A DNA stretch of 64,000 bases, from assembly GCF_036227225.1 (NCBI RefSeq), contig NZ_CP109444.1, positions 4,197,501 to 4,261,500 on the forward strand. Direction: 5' to 3'. Made by a program: the position numbers and the translations under genes. Below, piece by piece: positions 27,151 to 37,673 of the stretch (positions are counted from its first letter, which is position 1; each line of letters begins with the position of its first letter). The stretch comes from Streptomyces sp. NBC_01478. GTDB taxonomy: Bacteria; Actinomycetota; Actinomycetes; Streptomycetales; Streptomycetaceae. The notes beneath the pieces were generated by a model. It was not told the DNA's origin and searched no databases. It saw only the letters and a program-made list of their open reading frames with translations.

Positions 27151-29775
27151 CTACGCCTGCGGCAAGCCGTCCAACTGGGCCTTGATGCGCTCGATGTCCT
27201 CGTCCGCCTTGGAGAGACGGCCGCGGATCTTGTCGACCACGTTGTCCGGGGCCTTCGCCAGGAACGCCTCGTTGCCGAGCTTGGCCGTCGCCTGGGCCTT
27301 CTCCTTCTCGGCGGCGGCGAGGTCCTTCGCGAGGCGCTTCCGCTCCGCCGCGACGTCGATCGTGCCGGAGAGGTCGAGGGCGACCGTGGCACCCGCGACC
27401 GGGAGGGTGGCCGTCGCCGCGAAGGTGTCGCCCTCCGGCTGGAGGCGGAGGAGCTGGCGGATGGCGGCCTCGTGGGGTGCCAGTGCCGTGCCGGTCAGGG
27501 TGAGGCGGGCCGGGACGCGCTGGCCGGGCTGGAGGCCCTGGTCGGCACGGAAGCGGCGGACCTCGGTGATGACCTGCTGGAGGGTCTCGATCTCGCGCTC
27601 GGCAGCCTCGTCCCGGAAGCCGCTGTCCTTCGGCCACTCGGCGATGACCACCGACTCGCCGCCCGTCAGCGTCGTCCAGAGCGTCTCCGTGACGAACGGG
27701 ACGATCGGGTGCAGCAACTTCAGGGTGACGTCGAGGACTTCACCGAGGACGCGCTTGGAGACCTCGGCCGGTTCGCCGCCCGCCATGAACGTCGTCTTGG
27801 ACAACTCGACGTACCAGTCGAAGACTTCGTCCCACGCGAAGTGGTAGAGGGCGTCCGAGAGCTTGGCGAACTGGAAGTCGTCGTAGAGCGCGTCGACTTG
27901 GGACACCGTCTTGTTGAGACGGGAGAGGATCCAGCGGTCCGTGGCCGACAGTTGCTCGGCCGGCGGCAGGTCGCCCTCGATCGTCGCGCCGTTCATCAGC
28001 GCGAAGCGCGTCGCGTTCCAGAGCTTGTTGGCGAAGTTCCGGGACGCCTGGACCCAGTCCTCGCCGATCGGCACGTCCGTACCGGGGTTGGCACCCTTGG
28101 CCAGGGTGAAACGGACGGCGTCGGAGCCGTACGCGTTCATCCAGTCCAGCGGATCCACGGCCGTGCCGGAGGACTTGGACATCTTCTTGCCGAACTGGTC
28201 GCGGACCAGACCCGTCAACGCGATGGTCTTGAAGGGGACTTCACCGTCCATCGCGTACAGGCCGAACATCATCATCCGGGCGACCCAGAAGAAGATGATG
28301 TCGTGGCCGGTGAGCAGGACGTCCGTTGTGTAGAACTTCTTGAGATCCGGGGTCTGTTCGGGCCAGCCGAGGGTCGAGAAGGGCCACAGGCCGGAGGAGA
28401 ACCAGGTGTCCAGGACGTCGGAGTCCTGGGTCCAGCCCTCGCCGGCGGGCGGCTCCTCGTCGGGGCCGACGCAGACGACCTCGCCGTCCGGGCCGTACCA
28501 GACGGGGATGCGGTGGCCCCACCACAACTGCCGTGAGATGCACCAGTCGTGGAGGTTGTCGACCCAGTCGAAGTAGCGCTTCTCCATCTCCTGGGGGTGG
28601 ATCTTGACGCGGCCGTCACGGACCGCGTCGCCGGCCGCCTTCGCGAGCGGGGCGACCTTGACCCACCACTGCATGGACAGGCGCGGCTCGATGGTCGTCT
28701 TGCAGCGCGAGCAGTGGCCGACGGAGTGGACGTAGGGCCGCTTCTCGGCGACGATCCGGCCGTCGGCGCGCAGCGCGGCGACGATCGCGGAACGGGCCTC
28801 GAAGCGGTCCAGGCCCTCGAAGGGGCCGTGCACGGTGATGACACCGCGCTCGTCCATGACGGTCAGCGCTTCGAGGTCGTGGCGCTGGCCGATGGCGAAG
28901 TCGTTCGGGTCGTGCGCCGGGGTCACCTTGACCGCGCCGGTGCCGAACTCGGGGTCGACGTGGGTGTCGGCGACGACCGGGATGGTGCGGTCGGTGAGCG
29001 GCAGCTTGATGCGCCGGCCGACGAGGTGCTGGTAGCGCTCGTCGTCGGGGTGGACGGCGACGGCGGTGTCGCCGAGCATCGTCTCGGCGCGGGTCGTGGC
29101 GACGACGATGGTGTCGTCCCCCTCCCCGTACTTCATGGAGACGAGTTCGCCGTCGTCGTCCTGGTACTCGACCTCGATGTCCGAGATCGCGGTGAGACAA
29201 CGCGGGCACCAGTTGATGATGCGCTCGGCGCGGTAGATCAACTCGTCGTCGTAGAGCCGCTTGAAGATGGTCTGGACGGCCTGGGACAGGCCCTCGTCCA
29301 TGGTGAAGCGCTCGCGGCTCCAGTCGACGCCGTCGCCGAGCCGACGCATCTGGCCGAGGATCTTGCCGCCGTACTCGTCCTTCCACTGCCAGACGCGCTC
29401 GACGAACGCCTCACGGCCCAGGTCGTGGCGGGACTTGCCCTCCTTGCCGAGCTCGCGCTCGACGACGTTCTGGGTGGCGATGCCCGCGTGGTCCATGCCC
29501 GGCAGCCACAGCGACTCGAAGCCCTGCATGCGCTTGCGGCGGGTCAGGGCGTCCATCAGCGTGTGCTGGAAGGCATGCCCGAGGTGCAGGCTGCCCGTGA
29601 CGTTCGGCGGCGGGATGACGATGGTGTACGGCGGCTTCTCGCTCTTCGCGTCCGCTTCGAAGTAACCCCGCTCCACCCAGCGCTCGTACAGCGGCCCCTC
29701 TACCTCGGCCGGCGCGTACTGGGTCGGCAGTTCGGAGTCGGGCGCTGGTGGCTGCTGCTGAGCGTTCTCGGTCAC
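27151..29775 (-). CDS. valS: Valyl-tRNA synthetase
   Basis: An 874-residue class I synthetase. The HIGH motif is HLGH (64-67, in [15 protein letters not shown]) and the KMSKS motif is exact at 531-535. The CP1 editing insertion and the C-terminal coiled coil (about 805-870, [16 protein letters not shown]) are in place. It charges tRNA-Val and edits threonine. The start is GTG 29775. No T-box leader is visible upstream. Confidence 0.97.
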   Translation of the reverse strand: MTENAQQQPPAPDSELPTQYAPAEVEGPLYERWVERGYFEADAKSEKPPYTIVIPPPNVTGSLHLGHAFQHTLMDALTRRKRMQGFESLWLPGMDHAGIATQNVVERELGKEGKSRHDLGREAFVERVWQWKDEYGGKILGQMRRLGDGVDWSRERFTMDEGLSQAVQTIFKRLYDDELIYRAERIINWCPRCLTAISDIEVEYQDDDGELVSMKYGEGDDTIVVATTRAETMLGDTAVAVHPDDERYQHLVGRRIKLPLTDRTIPVVADTHVDPEFGTGAVKVTPAHDPNDFAIGQRHDLEALTVMDERGVITVHGPFEGLDRFEARSAIVAALRADGRIVAEKRPYVHSVGHCSRCKTTIEPRLSMQWWVKVAPLAKAAGDAVRDGRVKIHPQEMEKRYFDWVDNLHDWCISRQLWWGHRIPVWYGPDGEVVCVGPDEEPPAGEGWTQDSDVLDTWFSSGLWPFSTLGWPEQTPDLKKFYTTDVLLTGHDIIFFWVARMMMFGLYAMDGEVPFKTIALTGLVRDQFGKKMSKSSGTAVDPLDWMNAYGSDAVRFTLAKGANPGTDVPIGEDWVQASRNFANKLWNATRFALMNGATIEGDLPPAEQLSATDRWILSRLNKTVSQVDALYDDFQFAKLSDALYHFAWDEVFDWYVELSKTTFMAGGEPAEVSKRVLGEVLDVTLKLLHPIVPFVTETLWTTLTGGESVVIAEWPKDSGFRDEAAEREIETLQQVITEVRRFRADQGLQPGQRVPARLTLTGTALAPHEAAIRQLLRLQPEGDTFAATATLPVAGATVALDLSGTIDVAAERKRLAKDLAAAEKEKAQATAKLGNEAFLAKAPDNVVDKIRGRLSKADEDIERIKAQLDGLPQA

Positions 29776-29911
29776 AGGCCCAGTTTAGGGGTGTCCCGGG
29801 GGTGTCCCGAAACGCGTTTGTTCTGTAACGGTGCGGTCCCCGATGCCGTGCGGTTCCTGTGACTGGGCCAGGATGTCGGGATCACATAAGTATCTGGAGG
29901 GGAACCCAGGA

Positions 29912-30928
29912 ATGAGCTACAACCAGCCGGGCCCGTACGGCGGGCAGCCTCAGCAGCCCGGTCCGTACGGTCAGCCGGGTCCCTACGGCCCGCCTCCCCA
30001 GCAGGCGCCGCAGGGCGCCCCCCAGCCCGGCTACGGCTACCCCCAGCAGGCTCCCCCCGCCCAGCCCGGTTACGGCTACCCGGCGCAGCCCCCGCAGGGC
30101 GTCCCGCCACAGAGCCCCTACGGCCAGCCGCAGCCGCCGTACGGCCAGCAGGCGCCGTACGGCCAACCGCCTTACGGGCAGCCCCCGTTCGGCGTTCCGC
30201 AGCCGCCGGCGCCCGGCGGGAAGAAGAAGACCGGGCTCATCATCGGCGCGGTGGCGGTCGTGGCCGCCATCGGTGTGGGCGTGTACTTCGTCCTCGGCTA
30301 CACCGGGGGGTCCGGTCTCACGGACGACGGTGCCCACAAGCTGACGACGCCGGCGAAGGTGCTCGGCGACTACAACCGGGCGACCAAGGACGGCGACACC
30401 AGCGACAGCGGTTCCTCGACCGTGAAGGACCTGGAGAAGAGCGGCGTCAAGAACGGCACCGCGGTCTTCGGCGCCTACACGACGGCCGACCTGAGCGGCT
30501 ACGACCCGGACGACCCCTCCACCGCGCCCGGTCAGACCGAACTCCTCACGGCCAAGGGCATCTCGCTCATCGGCGCCTACGGCAAGATCGCCGATCCGCA
30601 GGCGGCCCTGGACGCGTTCTTCGCGGACATCCAGAAGGACGTCAAGGAGAGCAACTCCTCCGACAGCAGCACGACGGGCAAGAGCGAGCTGGTCGGCGAG
30701 CCCGAGTCGGTCGACGTCGACGGCGCGGTCATGAAGTGCCAGGCGGCCAAGGCGACCAACCAGTTGACCAAGAAGACGCAGACCGACTGGTTCTGCGCCT
30801 GGGCCGACTACAGCACGATCGCGATGGTCTCCCCCGGTGACAACACGGGCGATGTGTCGAAGGACACCGCCGTCAGCATGACCACCAAGCTCCGCAAGGA
30901 AGTTCGGGTGAGCTACCGCCCCCAGTGA
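29912..30928 (+). CDS. Pro/Gly/Gln/Tyr-rich single-pass membrane protein
   Basis: A 338-residue protein of unknown function. Residues 1-100 are low complexity with repeated PYGQP and GYGYP units, a cytoplasmic tail type common in Streptomyces. One membrane helix follows (about 103-127, TGLIIGAVAVVAAIGVGVYF). The extracellular domain of about 210 residues has no motif I recognise. The ATG at 29912 has GGAGGGG 8-9 bases upstream; the longer frame from 29831 is not supported. It is convergent with clpX, with a strong shared terminator between them. Confidence 0.85.
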   Translation: MSYNQPGPYGGQPQQPGPYGQPGPYGPPPQQAPQGAPQPGYGYPQQAPPAQPGYGYPAQPPQGVPPQSPYGQPQPPYGQQAPYGQPPYGQPPFGVPQPPAPGGKKKTGLIIGAVAVVAAIGVGVYFVLGYTGGSGLTDDGAHKLTTPAKVLGDYNRATKDGDTSDSGSSTVKDLEKSGVKNGTAVFGAYTTADLSGYDPDDPSTAPGQTELLTAKGISLIGAYGKIADPQAALDAFFADIQKDVKESNSSDSSTTGKSELVGEPESVDVDGAVMKCQAAKATNQLTKKTQTDWFCAWADYSTIAMVSPGDNTGDVSKDTAVSMTTKLRKEVRVSYRPQ

Positions 30929-30931
30929 ACT

Positions 30932-30973
30932 ACGAAGGGCGCCCGGTCGGTTGACCGACCGGGCGCCCTTCGT
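30932..30973. terminator. Bidirectional terminator between convergent genes
   Basis: A perfect 19-bp inverted repeat (arms 30932-30950 and 30955-30973) with a TTGA loop lies 4 bases after the stop of the membrane protein gene and 20 bases beyond the clpX stop. It is one of the strongest hairpins in the window and can serve both strands. Confidence 0.9.
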
Positions 30974-30992
30974 GTCGTAGCGGAGAAAGCGG

Positions 30993-32279
30993 CTACGCCG
31001 TCTTCTGCTCGCCCGGGCCGCGGCCCCGCGCGTCACGCGGGATCAGGGTCGGGTTGACGTTCGAGAGGACGACGTCCGCGGTGATGACGACCCGGGCCAC
31101 GTCCTTGCGGGACGGGACCTCGTACATCACGCCCTGGAGGACTTCCTCCATGATGGCGCGCAGGCCGCGGGCGCCGGTCTGGCGGAGGATGGCCTGGTCG
31201 GCGATGGCTTCGAGGGCCTCGCGCTCGAAGTCCAGCTCCACGCCGTCGAGTTCGAAGAGGCGCTCGTACTGCTTGACGAGTGCGTTGCGCGGCTCGATGA
31301 GGATCTGGAGCAGGGCCTCGCGGTCCAGGTTGTGGACCGAGGTGATGACGGGCAGTCGGCCGATGAACTCGGGGATCATGCCGAACTTGACCAGGTCCTC
31401 GGGCATGACGTCCTCGAACTGGTCCTTGGCCTGCAGCTCCCGCTTGGAGCGGATCGTCGCGCCGAAGCCGATGCCCTTGGCGCCGGCCCTGGACTCGATG
31501 AGCTTCTCCAGGCCCGAGAAGGCGCCGCCCACGATGAACAGGACGTTCGTCGTGTCGATCTGGATGAACTCCTGGTGCGGGTGTTTACGGCCGCCCTGCG
31601 GCGGGACCGAGGCCGTCGTGCCCTCCAGGATCTTCAGCAGGGCCTGCTGGACGCCCTCGCCCGACACGTCACGGGTGATCGAGGGGTTCTCGCTCTTCCG
31701 CGCGACCTTGTCGATCTCGTCGATGTAGATGATGCCCGTCTCGGCCTTCTTGACGTCGTAGTCAGCGGCCTGGATGAGCTTCAGCAGGATGTTCTCGACG
31801 TCCTCGCCGACGTAGCCCGCCTCCGTGAGCGCGGTCGCGTCGGCGATCGCGAACGGGACGTTCAGCATGCGCGCCAGGGTCTGCGCGAGGAGGGTCTTGC
31901 CCGAGCCCGTGGGGCCGAGCAGCAGGATGTTGGACTTCGCCAACTCGATGGCGTCCTCGCGGCTCTGGCCGCCGCCGTTCTCACCGGCCTGGACGCGCTT
32001 GTAGTGGTTGTACACCGCGACCGAGAGGGCCTTCTTCGCCGACTCCTGGCCGACGACGTAGCCCTCCAGGAACTCGTAGATCTCGCGGGGCTTGGGGAGT
32101 TCCTCCCAGCGCACCTCGCTCGTCTCCGCGAGTTCTTCCTCGATGATCTCGTTGCAGAGGTCGATGCACTCGTCGCAGATGTACACACCGGGCCCTGCGA
32201 TGAGCTTCTTGACCTGCTTCTGGCTCTTGCCGCAGAACGAGCACTTGAGCAGATCGCCGCCGTCACCGATGCGTGCCAC
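30993..32279 (-). CDS. clpX: ClpX ATP-dependent unfoldase
   Basis: A 428-residue protein with an N-terminal zinc-binding domain (C13, C16, C35, C38), Walker A GPTGSGKT (122-129), Walker B in [10 protein letters not shown], and the ClpP-docking loop region in the second half. The start is GTG 32279 with AGGGGA 8 bases upstream. ClpX selects and unfolds substrates for ClpP. It lies 160 bases downstream of clpP2 in the same orientation, so it may have its own promoter. Downstream it meets the convergent terminator. Confidence 0.97.
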   Translation of the reverse strand: MARIGDGGDLLKCSFCGKSQKQVKKLIAGPGVYICDECIDLCNEIIEEELAETSEVRWEELPKPREIYEFLEGYVVGQESAKKALSVAVYNHYKRVQAGENGGGQSREDAIELAKSNILLLGPTGSGKTLLAQTLARMLNVPFAIADATALTEAGYVGEDVENILLKLIQAADYDVKKAETGIIYIDEIDKVARKSENPSITRDVSGEGVQQALLKILEGTTASVPPQGGRKHPHQEFIQIDTTNVLFIVGGAFSGLEKLIESRAGAKGIGFGATIRSKRELQAKDQFEDVMPEDLVKFGMIPEFIGRLPVITSVHNLDREALLQILIEPRNALVKQYERLFELDGVELDFEREALEAIADQAILRQTGARGLRAIMEEVLQGVMYEVPSRKDVARVVITADVVLSNVNPTLIPRDARGRGPGEQKTA

Positions 32280-32439
32280 GGTGTGCTTCCCCTTCGCCTG
32301 GGAGACGCCTAGGTTCAGCGGCTCCTGGTGCTGCCTTATGTCCGACGGTACCTTGCCGGGCCCCCCGTTCGGGCCCCCCTTGGCACGGTTCACTTCCACG
32401 TGGACCGTGCCGAGGGGTGGTGGACGATACAGGTCCGGG

Positions 32440-33120
32440 TCAGCGGACGTCGGCGTTGTTCATCTTCCGGGTGGAGATGATCTGGTCGATCAGGCCGTAC
32501 GCCAGGGCGTCCTCGGCCGTGAGGATCTTGTCGCGCTCGATGTCCTCGCGGATCTTCTCCAGCGGGGTGGTCGAGTGCTTGGCCAGCATGTCCTCGAGCT
32601 GGGCACGCATGCGGAGGATCTCGTTGGCCGCGATCTCCAGGTCGGAGACCTGACCCCGGCCCGTCTCGCTGTAGGGCTGGTGGATCAGCACGCGCGCGTT
32701 CGGCAGCGCCATGCGCTTGCCCGGCGTACCGGCGGCCAGCAGGACGGCGGCGGCGGACGCGGCCTGGCCCATGCAGACCGTCTGGACGTCCGGCTTCACG
32801 AACTGCATCGTGTCGTAGATCGCGGTCAGCGCGGTGAAGGAGCCACCGGGGCTGTTGATGTAGATCGAGATGTCGCGGTCCGGGTCCATCGACTCCAGGC
32901 ACAGCAACTGCGCCATGACGTCGTTGGCCGACGCGTCGTCGATCTGGACACCGAGGAAGATCACGCGCTCCTCGAAGAGCTTCGCGTACGGGTCGTACTC
33001 ACGCACGCCCTGCGAGGTGCGCTCCACGAACCGCGGGATCACATAGCGGGATTCGGCGGCGGGAGCCGTGTATTCGGCGCGTGCGTGCTCGTACAGGCCG
33101 TTGCCGGGGAAGTCGTTCAC
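32440..33120 (-). CDS. clpP2: ATP-dependent Clp protease proteolytic subunit 2
   Basis: A 226-residue ClpP with the catalytic serine S122 (GQAASAAA) and histidine H147 (LIHQP). The GTG at 33120 has GGAGAGAG upstream. The 40-residue N-terminal segment before FEERVIFLG is longer than in ClpP1 and presumably includes a propeptide. In actinomycetes ClpP1 and ClpP2 assemble as a mixed tetradecamer. It is 50 bases from clpP1, forming one operon. Confidence 0.97.
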   Translation of the reverse strand: MNDFPGNGLYEHARAEYTAPAAESRYVIPRFVERTSQGVREYDPYAKLFEERVIFLGVQIDDASANDVMAQLLCLESMDPDRDISIYINSPGGSFTALTAIYDTMQFVKPDVQTVCMGQAASAAAVLLAAGTPGKRMALPNARVLIHQPYSETGRGQVSDLEIAANEILRMRAQLEDMLAKHSTTPLEKIREDIERDKILTAEDALAYGLIDQIISTRKMNNADVR

Positions 33121-33170
33121 TGTCTCTCTCCTGGGGGCTGTGGCGGTCGGCTGGGGGCTGTCCTGGGGCC

Positions 33171-33785
33171 TCAGGCCCCGGTGCCGCCGCCGCCCGGCAT
33201 ACCGGCGGCCGTGGGCATGATGTCGTCGATGAGGCCGTACTCCTTGGCCTCGATCGGGTCGAACCAGCGGTCGCGGTCGGAGTCACGGGTGACCTGCTCG
33301 ACCGTCTGACCGGTGTGGAAGGAGGTCAGCTCCGCCATCCGCTTCTTGGTGTGCAGCAGCCGCTCGGCGTGGATCTTGATGTCCGACGCGGAACCGGCGA
33401 GGCCGGCGGAGGGCTGGTGGATCAGGATCTCGGCGTTCGGCAGCGCGAAGCGCTTGCCGGGGGTGCCCGCGCTGAGCAGGAACTGGCCCATCGAGGCCGC
33501 CATGCCCATGGCGATGGTCACCACGTCGTTCTTGATGTACTGCATGGTGTCGTAGATCGCCATGCCCGCGGTGATCGAACCACCGGGGCTGTTGATGTAC
33601 AGAAAGATGTCCTTCTCCGGGTCGGAGGCAAGGAGGAGGAGCTGCGCGGTGATCTTGTTCGCGATGTCGTCGTCGACCGCCTGGCCGAGGAAGATGATCC
33701 GCTCACCGAGCAGCCGGTTGTAGACCTGGTCGCCGAGGCCACCGATAGAGGGCTCGCCGGCGGCTGTAGGCATCAGATTCGTCAC
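33171..33785 (-). CDS. clpP1: ATP-dependent Clp protease proteolytic subunit 1
   Basis: A 204-residue ClpP with S98 (MGMAASMGQ), H123 (LIHQP) and a catalytic aspartate near D172. The GTG at 33785 is preceded by AGGTGG; the ATG at 33773 is an internal alternative. It leads the clpP1-clpP2 operon. A ClgR-like site lies about 135-150 bases upstream, which fits the known ClgR control of clpP1P2 in Streptomyces. Confidence 0.97.
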   Translation of the reverse strand: MTNLMPTAAGEPSIGGLGDQVYNRLLGERIIFLGQAVDDDIANKITAQLLLLASDPEKDIFLYINSPGGSITAGMAIYDTMQYIKNDVVTIAMGMAASMGQFLLSAGTPGKRFALPNAEILIHQPSAGLAGSASDIKIHAERLLHTKKRMAELTSFHTGQTVEQVTRDSDRDRWFDPIEAKEYGLIDDIMPTAAGMPGGGGTGA

Positions 33786-33919
33786 GTATCCACCTGCTCG
33801 TCTTTACGACGGCGCCGGGCCGTCTCACGTGTACTGCCGGGGGCAACGGGGACTCCCCTGCCCTCGTATTCATGGACCCTAACGCGCGGGTCCCTCCGGG
33901 GAATCCCGCAAAGGGAACT

Positions 33920-33933
33920 GTTCGCTGTGAGCG
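33920..33933. promoter_or_regulatory. Candidate ClgR-binding site upstream of clpP1
   Basis: GTTCGC-N5-GCG is a palindromic CGC-N5-GCG core. ClgR, an XRE-type activator of clp and lon genes in actinomycetes, is reported to bind sites with this kind of core. Assignment rests on motif and position upstream of clpP1. Confidence 0.5.
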
Positions 33934-33966
33934 CATGTACGGCGCTGGTGAGACCCCGGGTAAGGG

Positions 33967-34002
33967 CAGGGGCCCCGGGGTGCGATGTCCCCGGGGCCCC
34001 TG
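33967..34002 (-). terminator. Terminator after trigger factor gene
   Basis: A perfect 14-bp stem (CAGGGGCCCCGGGG / CCCCGGGGCCCCTG) with an 8-base loop, 18 bases past the tig stop. It separates tig from the clpP1 promoter region. Confidence 0.85.
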
Positions 34003-34019
34003 TGTGCCTGTGTGCCTGC

Positions 34020-35414
34020 TTACGCCTTGGTGGGCTCCTCGGCGGCGGCCTCGACGGCCTCGACGGCCTCGACGGTCTCAGTGGCCGCCTCGACGGCCTC
34101 CTCCTCGTCCTCCAGGTCGACGATCTCGCCGTTGGTGTCCTTGACCGTGGCGGCCTCCACGACGACCGCGAGGGCCTTGCCGCGGGCGACCTCGCCGACC
34201 AGGAGGGGAACCTGGCCGCCTTCGACGACCGCCTGGGCGAACTGGTCGGGGGACATGCCGGAGGAAGCCGCGCGGCGCATGAGGTGCTCGGTGAGCTCCT
34301 CCTGGTTGACGTTGAGCTTCTCCTTGTTGACGAGCTCGTCGAGGACGAACTGCGTCTTGATGCCCTTGACCGCGGCGTCCTTGGTCTCGGCGTCGAACTC
34401 CTCGGCCGTCTTGCCCTGGATCTCGAGGTACTTCTCGAGGTCGAGGCCCATCTGGCCGAGCTGGTGGTGCTCCAGGTTGTGCTTGCGGGTGTTGATCTCG
34501 TCCTCGAGCAGCTTCTCGGGGACGGGCACCTCGACGAGCTCCAGCAGCTTCTCCAGGACGCGCTCCTGGGCCTGCGTGGCCTGGTCGTACTGCTTCATGT
34601 TCTCGAGGCGCTTGCGGCTGTCCGCGCGCAGCTCCTCCAGGGTGTCGAACTCGGAGGCGAGCTGTGCGAACTCGTCGTCCAGCGTGGGCAGTTCGCGGGC
34701 GGCGACCTGGGTGACCTTGACGGTGACCTGGGCCTCCTGGCCGGCCGCGGAGCCGCCCTTGAGCTCGGAGGCGAAGGTGGCCTCGCCACCGGCCTCCAGG
34801 CCGGTCACGGCCTCGTCGATGCCTTCGAGCAGCTCGCCGGAACCGATGGTGTAGGAGACGCCCTCGGCGACGCCGTCCTCGAGGACCTCGCCGTCGACCT
34901 TGGCCTCCAGGTCGAGGGTGACGACGTCACCGTCGACGGCGGCGCGCTCGACCGGGGAGGTCGAGGCGAAGCGCTCGCGGAGCTGCTCGACGGACTCGTC
35001 GATGTCCTCTTCGCTGACGGCCACGGCGTCGACCTCGACCTCGATGCCCGAGTAGTCCGGGATCTCGATGGTCGGGCGGATGTCGACCTCGGCGGTGAAG
35101 TTCAGCGTCTCGCCGTCCTTCAGCTCCGTGATGTCGACCTCGGGCTGGCCGAGCGGGTTGAGCTCCGCCTCGTTGACCGCCTCGGTGTAGAACTTCGGAA
35201 GCGCGTCGTTGACCGCCTCCTCCAGGACCGCACCGCGGCCGAACCGCTGGTCGATGACGCGCGCCGGGATCTTGCCCTTCCGGAAGCCCTTCACCGTGAC
35301 CTGCTGGTTGATCTTCTTGTACGCCGCGTCGAGGCTGTCCTTGAGCTCCTCGAAGGGCACCTCGATGCTGAGCCGAACCCGGGTCGGGTTCAGGGTCTCC
35401 ACGGCGCTCTTCAC
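34020..35414 (-). CDS. tig: Trigger factor
   Basis: A 464-residue ribosome-associated chaperone. It has the ribosome-binding domain (1 to about 145) with the signature [17 protein letters not shown], a prolyl-isomerase domain (about 155-245), and the helical C-terminal arms. An acidic Glu/Ala-rich tail ([20 protein letters not shown]) closes it, longer than in E. coli. The GTG at 35414 follows AAGGAG. Placement directly upstream of clpP1-clpP2-clpX links nascent-chain folding to proteolysis. Confidence 0.96.
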   Translation of the reverse strand: MKSAVETLNPTRVRLSIEVPFEELKDSLDAAYKKINQQVTVKGFRKGKIPARVIDQRFGRGAVLEEAVNDALPKFYTEAVNEAELNPLGQPEVDITELKDGETLNFTAEVDIRPTIEIPDYSGIEVEVDAVAVSEEDIDESVEQLRERFASTSPVERAAVDGDVVTLDLEAKVDGEVLEDGVAEGVSYTIGSGELLEGIDEAVTGLEAGGEATFASELKGGSAAGQEAQVTVKVTQVAARELPTLDDEFAQLASEFDTLEELRADSRKRLENMKQYDQATQAQERVLEKLLELVEVPVPEKLLEDEINTRKHNLEHHQLGQMGLDLEKYLEIQGKTAEEFDAETKDAAVKGIKTQFVLDELVNKEKLNVNQEELTEHLMRRAASSGMSPDQFAQAVVEGGQVPLLVGEVARGKALAVVVEAATVKDTNGEIVDLEDEEEAVEAATETVEAVEAVEAAAEEPTKA

Positions 35415-35527
35415 GGTTCGGTCTCCTTGGGGGCTGACTTCTTGGGTTGCGGACCCAGACAGGTCCGGCGGTTTCTGGTCGCCCGGAGGACTTCAGAGTG
35501 TGAGAGACACACGGGCGCGCAGCTTGC

Positions 35528-35556
35528 ATAGTAGCCGCAGCGGCTGGACGCCCCAA
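35528..35556 (-). promoter_or_regulatory. Candidate sigma70-type promoter for tig
   Basis: Reading on the minus strand, TTGGGG is followed after 17 bases by TACTAT, a good -35/-10 pair. It lies just downstream of tRNA-Pro and about 115 bases upstream of the tig start codon. Confidence 0.55.
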
Positions 35557-35623
35557 AAGGCGATCTCGCGAGGTCCTCGTGTGGTACCGGTCCTGCTGCC
35601 GGTCCCGAAGGTCCGGCATGTGG

Positions 35624-35697
35624 TCGGGGTGGCGGGATTTGAACCCACGGCCTTCCGCTCCCAAAGCGGACGCGCTACCAAGCTGCGCCACACCCCG
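35624..35697 (-). tRNA. tRNA-Pro (UGG)
   Basis: A 74-base cloverleaf with acceptor stem CGGGGUG/CACCCCG, an A discriminator, the GUUCAAAUC T-loop and anticodon UGG (complement of 35661-35663). No CCA is encoded. The 3' ends of tRNA-Pro genes are known attachment sites for actinomycete integrative elements such as pSAM2; nothing is integrated here. Confidence 0.97.
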
Positions 35698-35872
35698 TCT
35701 GGTGCGACACGTAGGGTACATGCCCGCAGGCGGTGAGGCCTCCGCATTTCACGAGCGCCGGGATGCCGGGCGGGGCGTGGGGCGTTGCAGCGGAATGCGG
35801 TGTGCGCGGAGGGCATCCGACCCGCTACGATGCCCTGTGTGCCGCGGTCTTCTGACCTGCGGCGCGTCGTGT

Positions 35873-35943
35873 GCGGGCGTAGCTCAATGGTAGAGCACTA
35901 GTCTTCCAAACTAGCTACGCGGGTTCGATTCCCGTCGCCCGCT
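35873..35943 (+). tRNA. tRNA-Gly (UCC)
   Basis: A 71-base cloverleaf with acceptor stem GCGGGCG/CGCCCGC, T-loop GGUUCGAUUCC and anticodon UCC at 35905-35907. The CCA is encoded directly after it (35944-35946). A TACGAT sequence at 35825-35830 could be its -10 box. Confidence 0.97.
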
Positions 35944-36044
35944 CCAGGCATCTCAGGGCCAGGTCGGAGGTTGTTCCTCCTCACCTGGCCCTGAGTCGTT
36001 CCCGGAGTCCTCCCCGGTCATGACTCAGAAACCGGGCCCCGGAC

Positions 36045-36239
36045 TCAGAAGCTGATCGAGTTGATCGTCTCCGCCAGTGAGTTTATGAACCGGTTGATGG
36101 ACGGTGCCATGCCGGTCGAGGCGAGGAAGAAGCCGAAGAGGATCGCGACTATGGCTGGGCCCGCCTTGATCGACCCCCCTCGGATCAACACCACCAGGAT
36201 GATCGCCAACAGCAGCACCACAGACAGTGAAATGGCCAC
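36045..36239 (-). CDS. Small membrane protein, unknown function
   Basis: This 64-residue protein starts at GTG 36239 and has two hydrophobic stretches: LSVVLLLAIILVVLIRGGSI (about 5-22) and AIVAILFGFFLASTG (about 29-43). The C-terminus has a polar NRFINSLAETINS helix. Codon use is that of a real gene. It resembles conserved short Streptomyces membrane proteins, but I cannot name a family. It lies alone between tRNA-Gly and the acyltransferase, on the opposite strand. Confidence 0.7.
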   Translation of the reverse strand: MAISLSVVLLLAIILVVLIRGGSIKAGPAIVAILFGFFLASTGMAPSINRFINSLAETINSISF

Positions 36240-36542
36240 AACTGATCACACCCTCGGTCGGTCCGCACTCCCGGCCCGGGGTCGCAACCCGCGCACCCCG
36301 CCAGAACCATCGTGCCACCAACGCGGCCCACCTATGCGGCGGGTGACGCATCGTTGGTCGCAAAGGTTCGGAAGAGACGCGTTCGCAGGTCGTTCGCATT
36401 ATTGGCATGCGCACACGAACAGACCTTCCCCGTGTGCCCTTTTGCGCCTTTTGATCGGGATGAATCGTGACATCGTGAACAGATTCCGGACGCGCGTCCG
36501 ATGGTTTCACCGATTCCCACAGGCAACGCTAGGGTGCCTCAG
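36240..36542. other. Intergenic region between divergent genes
   Basis: The region is AT-richer than its surroundings around 36350-36430. It contains a direct repeat of GTTCGCA near 36388 and 36401 and presumably the promoters of both flanking genes. I see no RNA gene or coding sequence. Confidence 0.4.
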
Positions 36543-37673
36543 ATGTTCCACGCCGACACGCCCCCGGGCCAGAACGAACAGAGCAAACAGAACGAAAAGA
36601 GCGAACTGGCCAAACCGCGCGACGCGTTCTTCGACAACGCGAAGTACCTGGCGATCCTCCTGGTCGCCATCGGGCACTCCTGGGAACCGCTCAAGGGCGG
36701 CGACCGAGCGCTGCAGGGGCTGTACATGGTCGTGTACAGCTTCCACATGCCGGCCTTCATCGTCATCTCCGGCTATTTCTCCCGCAGTTTCGACATGAGC
36801 CCCGCCCGGCTGAAGCGGCTCCTGACCGGTGTCGCGCTGCCGTACATCCTCTTCGAGATCGCCTACTCGCTGTTCAGCCGCTACGCCAACGACGACCCGC
36901 ACCAGCGGATCACGCTCCTCGATCCGCTGTATCTGACCTGGTTCCTCTGCGCGTTGTTCATCTGGCGGCTGACCACCCCGATCTGGAAACTGGTCCGCCA
37001 TCCGCTGCCGCTCGCCCTCGGCATCGCCATGCTCGCGTCCTGCACCCCGGACATGACCGACGACTTCGATCTGCAGCGGCTGGCGCAGTTCCTGCCGTAC
37101 TTCGTGCTCGGGCTGGTGCTGCGGCCCGAGCACTTCCGGTGGGTGCGCCGGCGCGCGGTGCGGGTCCTGTCCGTGCCGGTGTTCGTGAGCGCGCTGGCCG
37201 TCGGCTACTGGGCGGTGCCGCGGATGAACGCCGGCTGGTTCTACCACCACGACTCCGCGCAGGAGTTCGGCGCGCCCTGGTGGACCGGGCCGGTGATGAT
37301 GCTGCTGATGTTCGGCTGCTCGCTGCTGCTGACGGCCGGCTTCTGCTCCTGGGTGCCGGGCCGCCGGACGTGGTTCACGGCGCTCGGCGCGGGCACGCTG
37401 TACGGCTATCTGCTGCACGGCTTCCTGATCAAGGGCGCCGGTTACGCGGGCCTGTACGACCACGCCTGGCTGCACCGGCCGTACGGCGTCGCCCTGGTGA
37501 CCGCGCTCGCGGCCACCGCCGTCACGCTGCTGTGCACCCCGCCCGTACGACGGGTGTTCCGCTCCGTGATCGAGCCGGACATGGAGTGGGCGTTCAAGCG
37601 AAACGCAGCCGAACCGGCCCGCGACCGCAGGCAGTTGGAGCGGCCCGCGGTGCGCGAGAAGGTCAACGCCTAA
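36543..37673 (+). CDS. Acyltransferase 3 family membrane protein
   Basis: A 376-residue integral membrane protein with about ten helices. The N-terminal motif DNAKYLAILLVAIGHSWEPL holds the conserved histidine, and HMPAFIVISGYFSRSF is the second family block. It belongs to the OafA/fucose-4-O-acetylase-like group, which transfers acetyl or other acyl groups to extracytoplasmic glycans. The acceptor is unknown. The ATG at 36543 is chosen because AGGGTG sits 8 bases before it; the ATG at 36501 has no site. Its TAA stop overlaps the stop of the convergent HD gene. Confidence 0.9.
   Translation: MFHADTPPGQNEQSKQNEKSELAKPRDAFFDNAKYLAILLVAIGHSWEPLKGGDRALQGLYMVVYSFHMPAFIVISGYFSRSFDMSPARLKRLLTGVALPYILFEIAYSLFSRYANDDPHQRITLLDPLYLTWFLCALFIWRLTTPIWKLVRHPLPLALGIAMLASCTPDMTDDFDLQRLAQFLPYFVLGLVLRPEHFRWVRRRAVRVLSVPVFVSALAVGYWAVPRMNAGWFYHHDSAQEFGAPWWTGPVMMLLMFGCSLLLTAGFCSWVPGRRTWFTALGAGTLYGYLLHGFLIKGAGYAGLYDHAWLHRPYGVALVTALAATAVTLLCTPPVRRVFRSVIEPDMEWAFKRNAAEPARDRRQLERPAVREKVNA

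Noticed and set aside
29776..29911. T-box or other aminoacyl-tRNA-responsive leader upstream of valS
   Set aside because: No conserved T-box core and only about 135 bases are available, shared with a divergent gene.
35624..35946. Integrated element at the tRNA genes
   Set aside because: No integrase, no duplicated tRNA 3' end and only ordinary short gaps around both tRNAs.
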